Shown here: positions 17,097-26,778 of the stretch, piece by piece | Layout: every line of letters begins with the position of its first letter | Position numbering within the stretch: the first letter of the stretch is position 1 | Assembly: GCA_002083525.1 (NCBI GenBank) | Contig: LWDM01000069.1 | Location: 1-52,475 of the forward strand | From: Proteobacteria bacterium SG_bin9 | Lineage (GTDB): Bacteria > Pseudomonadota > Alphaproteobacteria > Rhizobiales > Xanthobacteraceae | Direction of reading: 5' to 3' | DNA length: 52,475 bases | Notes under the pieces: model-generated | Databases searched by the model: none | The model's input: the letters and a program-made list of their open reading frames with translations, nothing else | Told to the model about the DNA's origin: nothing | Program-made: the position numbers and the translations under genes

Positions 17097-18062
17097 CTAT
17101 TCCTTCTTCCCGTCCTTCGCGACCTCCTCCTCGCGCGGCGGCGCCTCGGCCGGACGCTCGGCCGGCATCAGCGGCGCGATCTGCGGCAGCGGGTCGTAGA
17201 CGCTCCACTGGCACATGCGATAGCCGGCGCGCCGTTCGGCGAGATCGAGGTGGATGTGGTCCTCGTGGTACCAGTCCGAGCCCGGCCCGAGCACGGTCGA
17301 GAAACGCGCACACACCGACGCCAGCACCTTCTCGCGCAGACCGCGATCAACGTTGCGCTCGGTGAGCGAGATCATCTGGCCGCCCGAGAGACGGAAGCCG
17401 CGCACGTCGAGCGCGTTGGCCTTGCCGTGCTCGGAGAGACGCGCGCCGGCGATGCGATTGCGGCCGCGGCAATCGAACGAGTCGAAATTGTCGAGCTCGG
17501 CGACGGTTGAACTCAGCCCCTCCGCAAGCGGCGCGAGATCCTCCCTCACCCAGTCGGCGACCGCCGCCGCCATCTTGCAGCGGAGCGTCGCCGCCGGCTT
17601 CAGCGGCACGCGCTTGCCATCCTTCAGCACCACCGCTTCGAGCCGCACCAGATCGTCGCCGCCGCAGGCGCCGGGCCCGACGATCGGCGGGATCGACGGC
17701 GCGATCGCAATCGCATCCGTCAAAGCGAGACGGCAGGCCGACGGAGGTGGCGGCGCAGGCGCGGCCGCAACCGGCGGCGCATCGGCCGACTTCGCATCGG
17801 ATTTGGCATCCGGTTTCTCATCCGCGGGAGCCTCGCGCGGCGGCGCTTCCAGCGGCCGCTCCTTCGGCAGCGGCACCACCGCAAGCGGCCGCGCGAGGAC
17901 AGGCACCGGTGTTGCGACGCCCACGGAAAGGGCAGCGAGAGCGGCCGTGGCATACAAAGCGGTACAAACGGACCATTTGCGCCATCCGCGCGGCGCGCTA
18001 AAACAGCCCTCAAGCCCCAAAGGGGTTCGAACAACAAAGCTGAGACGACGGGGAGGAACCAT
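17097..18062 (-). CDS. Extensin-like C-terminal domain protein
   Basis: The protein has up to 321 residues: an N-terminal hydrophobic signal or anchor (about 30-58), a Pro/Ala/Lys-rich linker (60-110) and a C-terminal extensin-like domain. That domain carries HGKANALDVRGF and DWYHEDHIHLDL, which resemble the zinc-ligand pattern of M15-type D-Ala-D-Ala carboxypeptidases. A cell-wall role is inferred. The ATG at 18062 lies only 3 bp from the divergent ligase start and overlaps that gene's ribosome site, so the true start may be a downstream non-ATG codon. A long open frame continues antisense through the ligase gene and is not coding. Confidence 0.82.
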   Translation of the reverse strand: MVPPRRLSFVVRTPLGLEGCFSAPRGWRKWSVCTALYATAALAALSVGVATPVPVLARPLAVVPLPKERPLEAPPREAPADEKPDAKSDAKSADAPPVAAAPAPPPPSACRLALTDAIAIAPSIPPIVGPGACGGDDLVRLEAVVLKDGKRVPLKPAATLRCKMAAAVADWVREDLAPLAEGLSSTVAELDNFDSFDCRGRNRIAGARLSEHGKANALDVRGFRLSGGQMISLTERNVDRGLREKVLASVCARFSTVLGPGSDWYHEDHIHLDLAERRAGYRMCQWSVYDPLPQIAPLMPAERPAEAPPREEEVAKDGKKE

Positions 18063-18065
18063 TCG

Positions 18066-19694
<1,629 letters not shown>

Positions 19695-19706
19695 TTGCCG
19701 TTCGAC

Positions 19707-19784
19707 GTCATTGCGAGGAGCAAAGCGACGAAGCAATCCAGCCTCGAGAAAGAACTGGATTGCTTCGCTTCGCTCGCAATGACG
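19707..19784. repeat. Palindromic repeat gtcattgcgaggagc family, copy 1
   Basis: The element reads gtcattgcgaggagcaaagc at one end and the inverse gcttcgctcgcaatgac at the other, with caatcca / tggattg in the middle. A second copy is at 45813-45880. Such elements are known to be frequent in Bradyrhizobium-type genomes. Confidence 0.85.
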
Positions 19785-19796
19785 GATGCTCTAAAC

Positions 19797-19826
19797 AAAC
19801 GGCCGGGCTCACGTCCGGCCGTTTTT
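19797..19826. terminator. Bidirectional terminator
   Basis: Stem aaacggccgg / ccggccgttt with an 8-base loop, flanked by A and T runs on the two sides. It lies between the convergent acyl-CoA ligase and NTF2-like genes and can serve both. Confidence 0.88.
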
Positions 19827-19829
19827 GCT

Positions 19830-20201
19830 TTACAGCGCCGGCGCCGCGCCGAAGAACCCGACAATCTTCACGAGCCGCCCGTCCGGCCCGACCTCGCCAA
19901 AGTCGATCGAGGTGTCGCCATGGGTGCCGTCGGCGCGCACGAGCCGCCAAAGGAACCGCACCACGTTGTGATGGACATCGATGCCGCTCATGAACTCGAG
20001 AGAGGCGCCGGGCCGCGCCGCGTGTACCTTGGCGATGTGCGCATTGAGCGCAGCCGCGCCGGATAGCTCGACTGTCGGATCGACGTAGACCGCGCCGTCG
20101 CCCCAGCATTGCGCCAGCATCGCCTCGCGCTTGCGCGCGTCAGGCTCGTTCCACGCGTCGAGATACTGCGTGACGGTTTTCGTGATGCCAGCCTTGTCCA
20201 T
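19830..20201 (-). CDS. NTF2-like (SnoaL-type) protein 1
   Basis: The 123-residue cone-fold protein begins with a helix (ITKTVTQYLDAWNEPD) and has the pattern W-x-DGAVYVDP...LEFMSGIDVHHNVVRFLWRLV typical of NTF2/SnoaL-like enzymes and binding proteins. It is the last gene of a four-gene operon with an HTH regulator, another NTF2-like protein and a DUF3237 protein. The fold supports small-ligand isomerases, cyclases and dehydratases; the substrate is unknown. It starts 18 bp after the DUF3237 stop. Confidence 0.83.
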   Translation of the reverse strand: MDKAGITKTVTQYLDAWNEPDARKREAMLAQCWGDGAVYVDPTVELSGAAALNAHIAKVHAARPGASLEFMSGIDVHHNVVRFLWRLVRADGTHGDTSIDFGEVGPDGRLVKIVGFFGAAPAL

Positions 20202-20219
20202 GTTTGATCGCTTCGTTTT

Positions 20220-20684
20220 TCAGGTCAGTGCGAAAACCTCGGTCGACATACCGTTCGGCGTGCGGGTACCGACACCGACGGCCAGCGTCTTGTTGAGCCA
20301 GCTGTAACGTGCAGCACCGGTTTCGAAAGACAGCGTCGTCCGGAAGTAATACTCCGACGAGGAGACGATCTCGCCCTTGCGGATGCGCTCACGCAGTTCG
20401 GGGCGCACATCGAAGAGCCCCGACGAGTTCACATAGATCAGGGCATCGTCGTCGGTGCGCACGGTCAGCCGGATGTCGAGCTGAAACGCGCCGTCGGCGC
20501 GGGTGGTTACCCAGTCCGCGCCGCGCGGCAGGATCGCGCCGTTCAGTTTGGCGCCCGCAACGGTGCCGCCCATCATATAGAGTATCCGGCGCGTGCCTTG
20601 AGGGCCGCCTTCGATCACCTGCGGCTCGTCGAACTGCGCGGCAAGCGTCATCAGATGCGCGGAAGCCAGCAGCGGCGTGCTCAC
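20220..20684 (-). CDS. DUF3237 domain protein
   Basis: The 154-residue protein has family features including GPQGTRRILYMMGG, AILPRGADW and VRTDDDALIYVNSSGLFD. DUF3237 proteins form small beta barrels of unknown function. The GTG at 20684 is chosen because it overlaps the upstream gene's stop as GTGA, the usual coupling arrangement; an in-frame upstream ATG at 20792 lies inside the neighbouring gene and is unlikely. It sits between two NTF2-like genes, which suggests work on a shared small molecule. Confidence 0.85.
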   Translation of the reverse strand: MSTPLLASAHLMTLAAQFDEPQVIEGGPQGTRRILYMMGGTVAGAKLNGAILPRGADWVTTRADGAFQLDIRLTVRTDDDALIYVNSSGLFDVRPELRERIRKGEIVSSSEYYFRTTLSFETGAARYSWLNKTLAVGVGTRTPNGMSTEVFALT

Positions 20685-21136
20685 GCCGCCGCCTTCTGAC
20701 GCTCGCCCTTGATATAGACGCTGACGATCTTGTCTCCCGCCGGATAGAACTCGGGCGCGATCACGGTCGTCTGCGCCTGAATGCATTTCCACGACCCGTT
20801 CTCGTGGAGATACGTGTCAGTGTACATCGTCATGACGTCGGTATCCTTGCCGTCGACCCGGCGAATGAACCTGTTGGTGGCGCGCACCAGCGCCACATCG
20901 CCGGTGACGGTGATGTGCTCGTCGCGGGTTTCCCAAACCGGGATCACATCGGGATCGAACGCCGTCGCCCAGTATGCCAGGTAGTCGGCGCGGCTCTGAC
21001 GCAAGCCCCGCGGCGTGATGCAGATGAAGTCCTTGTGCAGGATCGCGTCGTGCGAAGCGACGTCGCGGGTGATGAAGTTATGGATGAAGCGGGCGTTGAG
21101 CGCGCGCAGTTCGTTCATGGTGGCGGCATCGGTCAT
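20681..21136 (-). CDS. NTF2-like (DUF4440/SnoaL) protein 2
   Basis: The 151-residue protein has an N-terminal helix LNARFIHNFITRDVASHDAI followed by DFICITPRG, then ALVRATNRFIRRVDGKDTDVMTMYTDTYLHENGSWKCIQAQTTV split over two strands, the usual cone-fold order. It shares the fold but little sequence with the NTF2-like protein at 19830. It overlaps the DUF3237 gene by 4 bp and starts 13 bp after the HTH regulator stop. Function is unknown. Confidence 0.85.
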   Translation of the reverse strand: MTDAATMNELRALNARFIHNFITRDVASHDAILHKDFICITPRGLRQSRADYLAYWATAFDPDVIPVWETRDEHITVTGDVALVRATNRFIRRVDGKDTDVMTMYTDTYLHENGSWKCIQAQTTVIAPEFYPAGDKIVSVYIKGERQKAAA

Positions 21137-21149
21137 GTCACTCTCCTGA

Positions 21150-21971
21150 TCAATCGAAAACCAGCTTGTGCACTTTCGCCTCAGTCGCGCTGTCGGCCGG
21201 ATAGAAGCATTCGATCTTCATCTTCTGCAGCGTCGCGTCGGTCGGCATCGCCAGCGACGTGAAGGTGGTGAAGAACGACAGGTGCAGATCGCCCTTGCGC
21301 AGATGCATCGGCATCACCGGCGACGCCACGCGGTTCGGCCGCTTCCAGTCATCCGGCAGATCCGGATAAGCGACGATCTCGTTGAGCAGCTCGACCGCGA
21401 CGCGGCCGTTCTGCGCGACCTCGCGATGCAGAATCTGGATCATCTGGCTCGCGAACTCGCTCCAGTTGACGATGAACTGGCGCAGGCCCTTCGGATGAAA
21501 CACCACATGCATCGCATTGTCGGCGAGCTTCGCCGGCATGTCGTAGCCCTGACGAAAGATGCCCATGATGCGGCGCGAGGCGTCGTTGCGGATGCGCACG
21601 TCCCAGCGACCGTCGATGACGATGCCGGGATACGGTTCCTGCTGCTTGAGAATGAAATCGAACGCCTGACGCACGTGCTGCAGATCGTCGGCCGCAAGAT
21701 CGCGGTCGCCGAACGGCGGCACGAAGCCGGCGGCGATATGCAGCGTGTTCTGCTCGTCGAGTGGCAGATCGAGCGCGGTGCTGAGCGTCTGCACCATCTC
21801 ACGGCTCGGCTGCGCGCGGCCGGTTTCGAGAAAGCACAGATGCCGTGCCGAAATATCCGCCTCACCCGCGAGCTCAAGCTGACTCAAGCGGCGCACGCCG
21901 CGCCAGTGCTTGAGCAGGCGGCTGAACTGGCCGGCAGTTTCGGGAGCGATCTGTTGCGTTCGCATCTTCAT
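21150..21971 (-). CDS. XRE/MmyB-type HTH regulator
   Basis: The 273-residue regulator has an N-terminal helix-turn-helix (about 16-70) with RLSQLELAGEADISARHLCFLETGRAQPS split over the motif. A C-terminal MmyB-like PAS-type ligand domain follows, with GIVIDGRWDVRIRND, LHREVAQNGR and YPDLPDDW. MmyB-like domains are reported to bind fatty-acid-like or other small ligands. It is the first gene of the operon with NTF2-like and DUF3237 genes and probably controls it in response to their substrate. Confidence 0.9.
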   Translation of the reverse strand: MKMRTQQIAPETAGQFSRLLKHWRGVRRLSQLELAGEADISARHLCFLETGRAQPSREMVQTLSTALDLPLDEQNTLHIAAGFVPPFGDRDLAADDLQHVRQAFDFILKQQEPYPGIVIDGRWDVRIRNDASRRIMGIFRQGYDMPAKLADNAMHVVFHPKGLRQFIVNWSEFASQMIQILHREVAQNGRVAVELLNEIVAYPDLPDDWKRPNRVASPVMPMHLRKGDLHLSFFTTFTSLAMPTDATLQKMKIECFYPADSATEAKVHKLVFD

Positions 21972-22055
21972 GAAATGACATCCCGCGATCAGCGGATCAA
22001 TTACGCCGGACGTAAGTGAGCCACGAACACACGCGCCGCGCTATCGCGCGCAACG

Positions 22056-22085
22056 AAAAAGCGCGCCCTCGCGGACGCGCTTTTT
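22056..22085 (-). terminator. Rho-independent terminator
   Basis: Stem aaaaagcgcg / cgcgcttttt with a 10-base loop. On the minus strand it ends in a T run just after the small protein gene stop at 22121, insulating the HTH operon from it. Confidence 0.82.
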
Positions 22086-22120
22086 CACCTGATTGCGATT
22101 CAGCAGTTAACGTTCGTCGC

Positions 22121-22342
22121 TCAGCACGGTTTGCTGGACAACGTCGGCTTGCGCGCCGGTTCGCGCGCGGGTGTCGTCGCAACGCCACGCACCGCAGTGT
22201 AGAGATCTCGGAATGCACCATGAAGTGCAGCGAGGCGCTGGCCGCGGGCACGCCGTCCATAGGCGGCAATATCGATGCTGCCGTCGGCGTGGCGGAGCAC
22301 GCCGTTCTCAAACCGTAAGCCTTCCAATCGGTTGCTGGTCAT
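22121..22342 (-). CDS. Small hypothetical protein divergent from LysR gene
   Basis: The 73-residue protein has a two-part look: MTSNRLEGLRFENGVLRHADG then a basic helix RRARGQRLAALHGAFRDL and a polar tail with a final Cys. GGAG is well placed before the ATG at 22342; the longer frame to 22417 is not needed. No family was recognised. It shares a 60-bp AT-rich control region with the LysR gene and so may be its target. Confidence 0.65.
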   Translation of the reverse strand: MTSNRLEGLRFENGVLRHADGSIDIAAYGRRARGQRLAALHGAFRDLYTAVRGVATTPAREPARKPTLSSKPC

Positions 22343-22402
22343 AGCTTGGTCTCCTGATGACCAGACTTTATTATATATCCGAAAGATGATAATACTGCCT
22401 CT
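22343..22402. promoter_or_regulatory. Divergent control region of LysR gene
   Basis: An AT-rich 60-bp stretch holds the inverted arms tattat (22369-22374) and ataata (22389-22394). A palindrome aattcatgaatt follows at 22411-22422, which lies inside the LysR frame if the first ATG is used. These are plausible LysR or promoter sites by position only. Confidence 0.45.
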
Positions 22403-23353
22403 ATGACAATAATTCATGAATTCAGTTCACGAAGCTCTGCCTCAGGGGACATGGCTGCCTTCGTCCGGGTGGTCGAGCGCGGCAGTTTCGCCGCCGCCGC
22501 CGCCGACCTTGGCGTCACCCCCTCCGCGCTCTCCAAGCTGGTGACGCGGATCGAGGAGCGGCTGGGCGTGCGGCTTTTGACGCGCTCGACGCGCAAGCTG
22601 ACCCTGACCGCCGAGGGCGATCTTTTCGCGCAGCGCAGCCGCGACATCCTCGCCTCCATCGATTCCGCGGAAGCCGAGGTCACCGCCTCGCGCACGATGC
22701 CGCGCGGCCACCTGCACATCAGCGTCGGAACGGCATTTGCCAAACGCAAGCTCGCGCCGGTACTGCCGCAGTTCGTCGCGCGCTATCCCGAGATCACGCT
22801 GCAGGTCGACCTTTCCGACCGCCAGGTCGATCTCGTCGCCGAGCAGGTCGACGTCGCGATCCGCTCCGGTGCGCTGGCGGATTCGTCGCTGGTGGCGCGC
22901 AAGATTCTGGAAGCCAAGCGCGTGATCTGCGCGAGCCCCGCTTACCTGAAGAAATACGGCGCGCCGAAGACGCCGGCCGATCTGCGCAAGCACACGTGCC
23001 TCGTCATCACCGGCTTCGCATCGCTGGCGCAATGGCCGTTCCGGACAAATGAGGGCATCAACCGGCTCACGATCGCCGGCCCGTTCATGACCGACAACGC
23101 CGACCTGCTGCTCGACATGGCGATTGCCGGGCTCGGCATCGCGCGGCTGGCGGATTTCATGATGAACGACGCCATTCGCGACGGAACGCTGGTGCCGCTC
23201 CTCACCGACGCGCATCTCGACGAGCCGTTCCCGATCCATGCGCTCACCGTCGCCGGACGCCATCGCGCCCCGCGCGTCAAAGCGTTCATCGACTTCCTGG
23301 TGGAGCATTTCGGCGACCAGCCGAAGGCGCCGGACACCAAGGGTAACAATTGA
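22403..23353 (+). CDS. LysR-family transcriptional regulator
   Basis: The 316-residue regulator has the LysR DNA-binding helix set FVRVVERGSFAAAAADLGVTPSALSK split across about 20-47 and TRIEERLGVRLLTRSTRKLTLT after it. A periplasmic-binding-like effector domain spans about 105-310. Start 22403 is used, but ATG 22451, preceded by AGGGG, is an alternative that would leave a short N-terminus. It most resembles the aaeR/dsdC-like branch without clear effector residues. The divergent small protein gene is the likely target. Confidence 0.9.
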   Translation: MTIIHEFSSRSSASGDMAAFVRVVERGSFAAAAADLGVTPSALSKLVTRIEERLGVRLLTRSTRKLTLTAEGDLFAQRSRDILASIDSAEAEVTASRTMPRGHLHISVGTAFAKRKLAPVLPQFVARYPEITLQVDLSDRQVDLVAEQVDVAIRSGALADSSLVARKILEAKRVICASPAYLKKYGAPKTPADLRKHTCLVITGFASLAQWPFRTNEGINRLTIAGPFMTDNADLLLDMAIAGLGIARLADFMMNDAIRDGTLVPLLTDAHLDEPFPIHALTVAGRHRAPRVKAFIDFLVEHFGDQPKAPDTKGNN

Positions 23354-23445
23354 CCGGCATTTGAACCGGAAAGCGGCGCTCCGCCGCTTCCCTCACGGCG
23401 CGGAAATGCGCTAGAGCATCGCCAATTCCAGACCCGCGCAGCACA

Positions 23446-24291
23446 ATGGCCCGCAGCTTCTCAGCCGCCTACAAATCGGAACCGATCTCCGGCCTCGCCT
23501 CGTGGGCGCGGCGGCTTGCGGTGTTTTCCGCAATCGCGGCGGTCGCCTCGATCGCGATCGTGCGGTTCGGCTTCCTCGAAGTGAAGCCGGCGCTCTACAC
23601 CTTCTTCGGCGCGCTGGCAGTGGCGGGACTGTCGATCCTCGTCGCCTTCGCGGGCTTCGCGGCGATCTGGCAGAACGGCTCGCGCGGCATGAGCCGCATC
23701 CTGTTCGCGCTGATGCTGGATGCGATCATTCTCGCCTACCCGGCCTACCTGTACTACCAGTACCGAAAGCTGCCGGCGATCTACGACATCACCACCGATG
23801 CCATCGATCCGCCGCGCTACGAGGCGATCGCGCGGCTGCGCGGCACCGAAGGCGCGAACCCCGCCGCCTATGCCGGCCTCTACTCGGCGGAGCGGCAGCG
23901 CATCGCCTATCCGGATGTGGAGCCGATCTCGCTCGACGTGCCCGCCGCGCAGGCCTACGACGCCGCGCTCAATGTCGTGAAGAAGCGCAAGTGGCTGATC
24001 CTCGTCGACCGCGCGCCGCAGCCGCCGCGCCGCGAAGGCAAGATCGAGGCGATCGCGCGCACGCCGATCATGGGCTTCCGCGAGGACATCGCGATCCGCG
24101 TGCTGCCGGACGGGGAAGGCTCGCGCGTCGACCTGCGCTCGTCGTCGCGCTACTTCGATCACGACCTCGGCGCCAACGCCTCGCGCATCACCAAGCTGAT
24201 CGAAGAGATCAACGAGCAGGCCGACAACATCAAGCCGGCGAAGAAACAGCCGGCGCAGCCGAAGGCCTTGCCGAAGACGGTGAAGAAGTAA
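23446..24291 (+). CDS. DUF1499 domain membrane protein
   Basis: The 281-residue protein has three N-terminal membrane segments (about 22-43, 47-73 and 83-105) and a cytoplasmic or periplasmic DUF1499 domain with YPDVEPISLDVPAAQAY, VDRAPQPPRREGKIEAIA and RVDLRSSSRYFDHDLGANA in split form. The tail is lysine- and proline-rich. The family has no established function. It ends 4 bp before the convergent MBL hydrolase gene. Confidence 0.88.
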   Translation: MARSFSAAYKSEPISGLASWARRLAVFSAIAAVASIAIVRFGFLEVKPALYTFFGALAVAGLSILVAFAGFAAIWQNGSRGMSRILFALMLDAIILAYPAYLYYQYRKLPAIYDITTDAIDPPRYEAIARLRGTEGANPAAYAGLYSAERQRIAYPDVEPISLDVPAAQAYDAALNVVKKRKWLILVDRAPQPPRREGKIEAIARTPIMGFREDIAIRVLPDGEGSRVDLRSSSRYFDHDLGANASRITKLIEEINEQADNIKPAKKQPAQPKALPKTVKK

Positions 24292-24295
24292 CGGC

Positions 24296-25213
24296 TCACG
24301 CCATCCGGTAGGTGCCGCCGATCACCGGATCGCCATCGGTCGCGACCACGCCGCGCGCCACCAGATCTTCCAGATGCGCCAGCACGGAATAACCCGCCGC
24401 CGTCATCAGCCGCGGATCGATGCCGATATAGATCGCGCGCACCATGGTCGGGATATCCGCCTCGCCCTTTGCCAGACGATGCAGCACGGACGCCTCGCGC
24501 GCCTTGCGGTGGCGGGTGAGAAAGCGAACGTAGCGCGGGCCTTCCGGAATTTCCGGGCCGTGACCGGAGAAATAGAGCTGCTCCGGCCGCGCGGCGAGTC
24601 GATCGAGCGAGGCCATATAGTCGACCATCGAGCCGTCCGGCGGCGACACGATCGACGTCGACCAGCCCATCACATGATCGCCGACGAAGGTGATCGACTT
24701 GTCGCTCCACGCGAATGCCATGTGGTTGGCGGTGTGGCCCGGTGTCGGGATTGCTTCCAGCGCCCAGCCGTCGCCCTTGATGATCTCGCCAGCCTTCACC
24801 TTCACGTCCGGTGCGAAGTCGCGGTCGGCGCCGGACTCGGTCGAAATCTTCTCGCTCTCGTAGCGCGGGCGCGAGGAGCGATGCGGACCTTCCGCATACA
24901 CGGTGGCGCCGGTCGCGGCCTTGATGCGTGCCGTGTTCGGCGAGTGATCCTTGTGGGTGTGGGTGACGATGATGTGCGTCACCGTCTCGCCCTTCACCGC
25001 GTCGAGCAGCGCCTTTGCGTGCGCCTCGTCATCCGGACCGGGATCGATGATCGCGACGTTCCCTTTGCCGACGATGTAGCTGACCGTGCCGGTGAAGGTG
25101 AATGGCGACGGGTTGTTGCAGAGAACGCGCCGCACGCCGGAGGCGGGCTCGTCGACGACGCCGGGCTTCAGCGGGAAATCGCGGTTAAAGGGAATGTCGT
25201 CGTTGTCGGACAT
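24296..25213 (-). CDS. Metallo-beta-lactamase fold hydrolase (LACTB2-like)
   Basis: The 305-residue protein has the MBL metal motif THTHKDH with H85, H87, D89 and H90, then TPGHTANH and FVGDHVMGW as further ligand sites, and a C-terminal winged-helix-like part (TAAGYSVLAHLEDLVARG). Relatives are LACTB2-type nucleases or hydroxyacylglutathione hydrolase-like enzymes; substrate unknown. The ATG at 25213 is preferred because the frame upstream to 25258 runs into a palindromic repeat. Confidence 0.87.
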   Translation of the reverse strand: MSDNDDIPFNRDFPLKPGVVDEPASGVRRVLCNNPSPFTFTGTVSYIVGKGNVAIIDPGPDDEAHAKALLDAVKGETVTHIIVTHTHKDHSPNTARIKAATGATVYAEGPHRSSRPRYESEKISTESGADRDFAPDVKVKAGEIIKGDGWALEAIPTPGHTANHMAFAWSDKSITFVGDHVMGWSTSIVSPPDGSMVDYMASLDRLAARPEQLYFSGHGPEIPEGPRYVRFLTRHRKAREASVLHRLAKGEADIPTMVRAIYIGIDPRLMTAAGYSVLAHLEDLVARGVVATDGDPVIGGTYRMA

Positions 25214-25252
25214 GGAGACGCTCGTTTCGACAATCTTGTTTTTTGGGTCCTC

Positions 25253-25356
25253 CGTCATCCTGAGGTGCGAGCTCTTGCGAGCCTCGAAGGATGGCGGAGG
25301 CCGTATTTGGTTCGTCCTTCGAGGCCCGCGCGTCGCGCGGGCACCTCAGGACGACG
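25253..25356. repeat. Palindromic repeat cgtcatcctgaggtgc family, copy 1
   Basis: Starts cgtcatcctgaggtgcgag and ends with the inverse gcacctcaggacgacg; the inner arms are cctcgaaggatgg and gtccttcgagg. It lies between gcdH and the MBL gene. Two related half-copies occur at 26650-26764. Confidence 0.82.
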
Positions 25357-25362
25357 AAGCGC

Positions 25363-26577
25363 TTACGAAAACGCCTGAATGCCGGTGATGGCGCGGCCGA
25401 GGATCAGCGCATGCACATCGTGCGTGCCCTCGTAGGTGTTCACCGTCTCCAGATTCTGCGCGTGACGCATGACCTGAAATTCGCTGGAGATGCCGTTGCC
25501 GCCGTGCATGTCGCGAGCGACGCGGGCGATGTCGAGCGCCTTGCCGCAGTTGTTGCGCTTGACGATCGAGATCATCTCCGGCGCCATCTTGCCGGCATCC
25601 ATCAGACGGCCGACCTGCAGCGAGCCCTGCAGGCCGAGCGCGATTTCGGTCTGCATGTCGGCGAGCTTCTTTTGCACGAGCTGGGTCGCGGCGAGCGGAC
25701 GTCCGAACTGCTTGCGATCGAGCGTATACTGGCGCGCGCGGTGGAAGCAGTCTTCCGCAGCGCCCATCGCACCCCACGAGATGCCGTAGCGGGCGCGGTT
25801 GAGGCAGCCAAATGGACCCTTCAGGCCCGAGACATTCGGCAGCAACGCGCTCTCCGGCACGATCACGTCTTCCATGACGATTTCGCCGGTGATCGACGCA
25901 CGCAACGACAGCTTGCCCTGGATCTTCGGCGCCGAGAGGCCCTTCATGCCCTTCTCGAGCACGAAGCCGCGAATCTGGTTGTCGTGCGCGGACGACTTCG
26001 CCCATACCACAAACACGTCGGCGATCGGCGCGTTCGAAATCCACATCTTCGAGCCGTTGATGCGGTAGCCGTCCGACACCTTGTCCGCCTTGGTCTTCAT
26101 GCCGCCCGGATCGGAGCCGGCATCCGGCTCGGTGAGGCCGAAGCAGCCGACCCACTCGCCGGTGGCGAGCTTCGGCAGGAATTTCTTGCGCTGGCTTTCG
26201 TCGCCGTAAGCGTAGATCGGATACATCACGAGCGAGGACTGCACGCTGTTCATCGAGCGGTAGCCGCTATCGACGCGCTCGATCTCGCGCGCAACGAGAC
26301 CGTAGGACACGTAGCCGGCATTGGCGCAGCCGTATTCCTCAGGGAACGTCACGCCGATCAGGCCGAGCTCGCCCATCTCGCGGAAGATTTCGCGATCGGT
26401 CCTCTCTTCGAGGTAGGCTTGGGTGACGCGCGGCGCGAGCTTCTCCTGCGCGTAAGCGCGCGCGGTGTCGCGGATCATGCGCTCGTCTTCGGTGAGCTGG
26501 TCCTCGAGCAGGAAAGCATCGTCCCACTGGAATGCGGCCTGTGCCGGTTTATCCTTGGTCTGGGCGCGCGCGCTCAT
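25363..26577 (-). CDS. gcdH: Glutaryl-CoA dehydrogenase
   Basis: This FAD enzyme oxidises and decarboxylates glutaryl-CoA to crotonyl-CoA in lysine, tryptophan and aromatic degradation. The 404-residue protein has the acyl-CoA dehydrogenase fold. Stretches that are highly conserved in GcdH include SVQSSLVMYPI, CFGLTEPDAGSDPGGM, FGCLNRARYGI and HGGNGIS. The likely catalytic base is E383 in NTYEGTHDVHALILGR. GAGGA precedes the ATG at 26577. Repeats on both sides isolate it from its neighbours. Confidence 0.93.
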   Translation of the reverse strand: MSARAQTKDKPAQAAFQWDDAFLLEDQLTEDERMIRDTARAYAQEKLAPRVTQAYLEERTDREIFREMGELGLIGVTFPEEYGCANAGYVSYGLVAREIERVDSGYRSMNSVQSSLVMYPIYAYGDESQRKKFLPKLATGEWVGCFGLTEPDAGSDPGGMKTKADKVSDGYRINGSKMWISNAPIADVFVVWAKSSAHDNQIRGFVLEKGMKGLSAPKIQGKLSLRASITGEIVMEDVIVPESALLPNVSGLKGPFGCLNRARYGISWGAMGAAEDCFHRARQYTLDRKQFGRPLAATQLVQKKLADMQTEIALGLQGSLQVGRLMDAGKMAPEMISIVKRNNCGKALDIARVARDMHGGNGISSEFQVMRHAQNLETVNTYEGTHDVHALILGRAITGIQAFS

Positions 26578-26649
26578 GGGTAATTCCTCTTTGCTTCTAT
26601 ACTGTCAGCATTGTACGGCGATGAAGCCTCGTTGCCTAGGTGGGTAGGC

Positions 26650-26764
26650 CATCCTTCGAGGCTCGCCGCAAGTGCGGCTCGCACCTCAGGATGACGGAGA
26701 CATTTTAGGCTACGCCGTCACCCTGAGGTGCCGGAGCGAAGCGAAGGCCTCGAAGGGCGACGGC
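26650..26764. repeat. Palindromic repeat cgtcatcctgaggtgc family, copies 2a and 2b
   Basis: Two related pieces stand head to head: 26650-26698 (catccttcgaggctcgc to cctcaggatgacgg) and 26714-26764 (ccgtcaccctgaggtgcc to cctcgaagggcgacgg). Together they can fold into a large hairpin in the space between gcdH and ribB, which holds no other feature. Confidence 0.8.
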
Positions 26765-26778
26765 GAAAGAACAATCAA

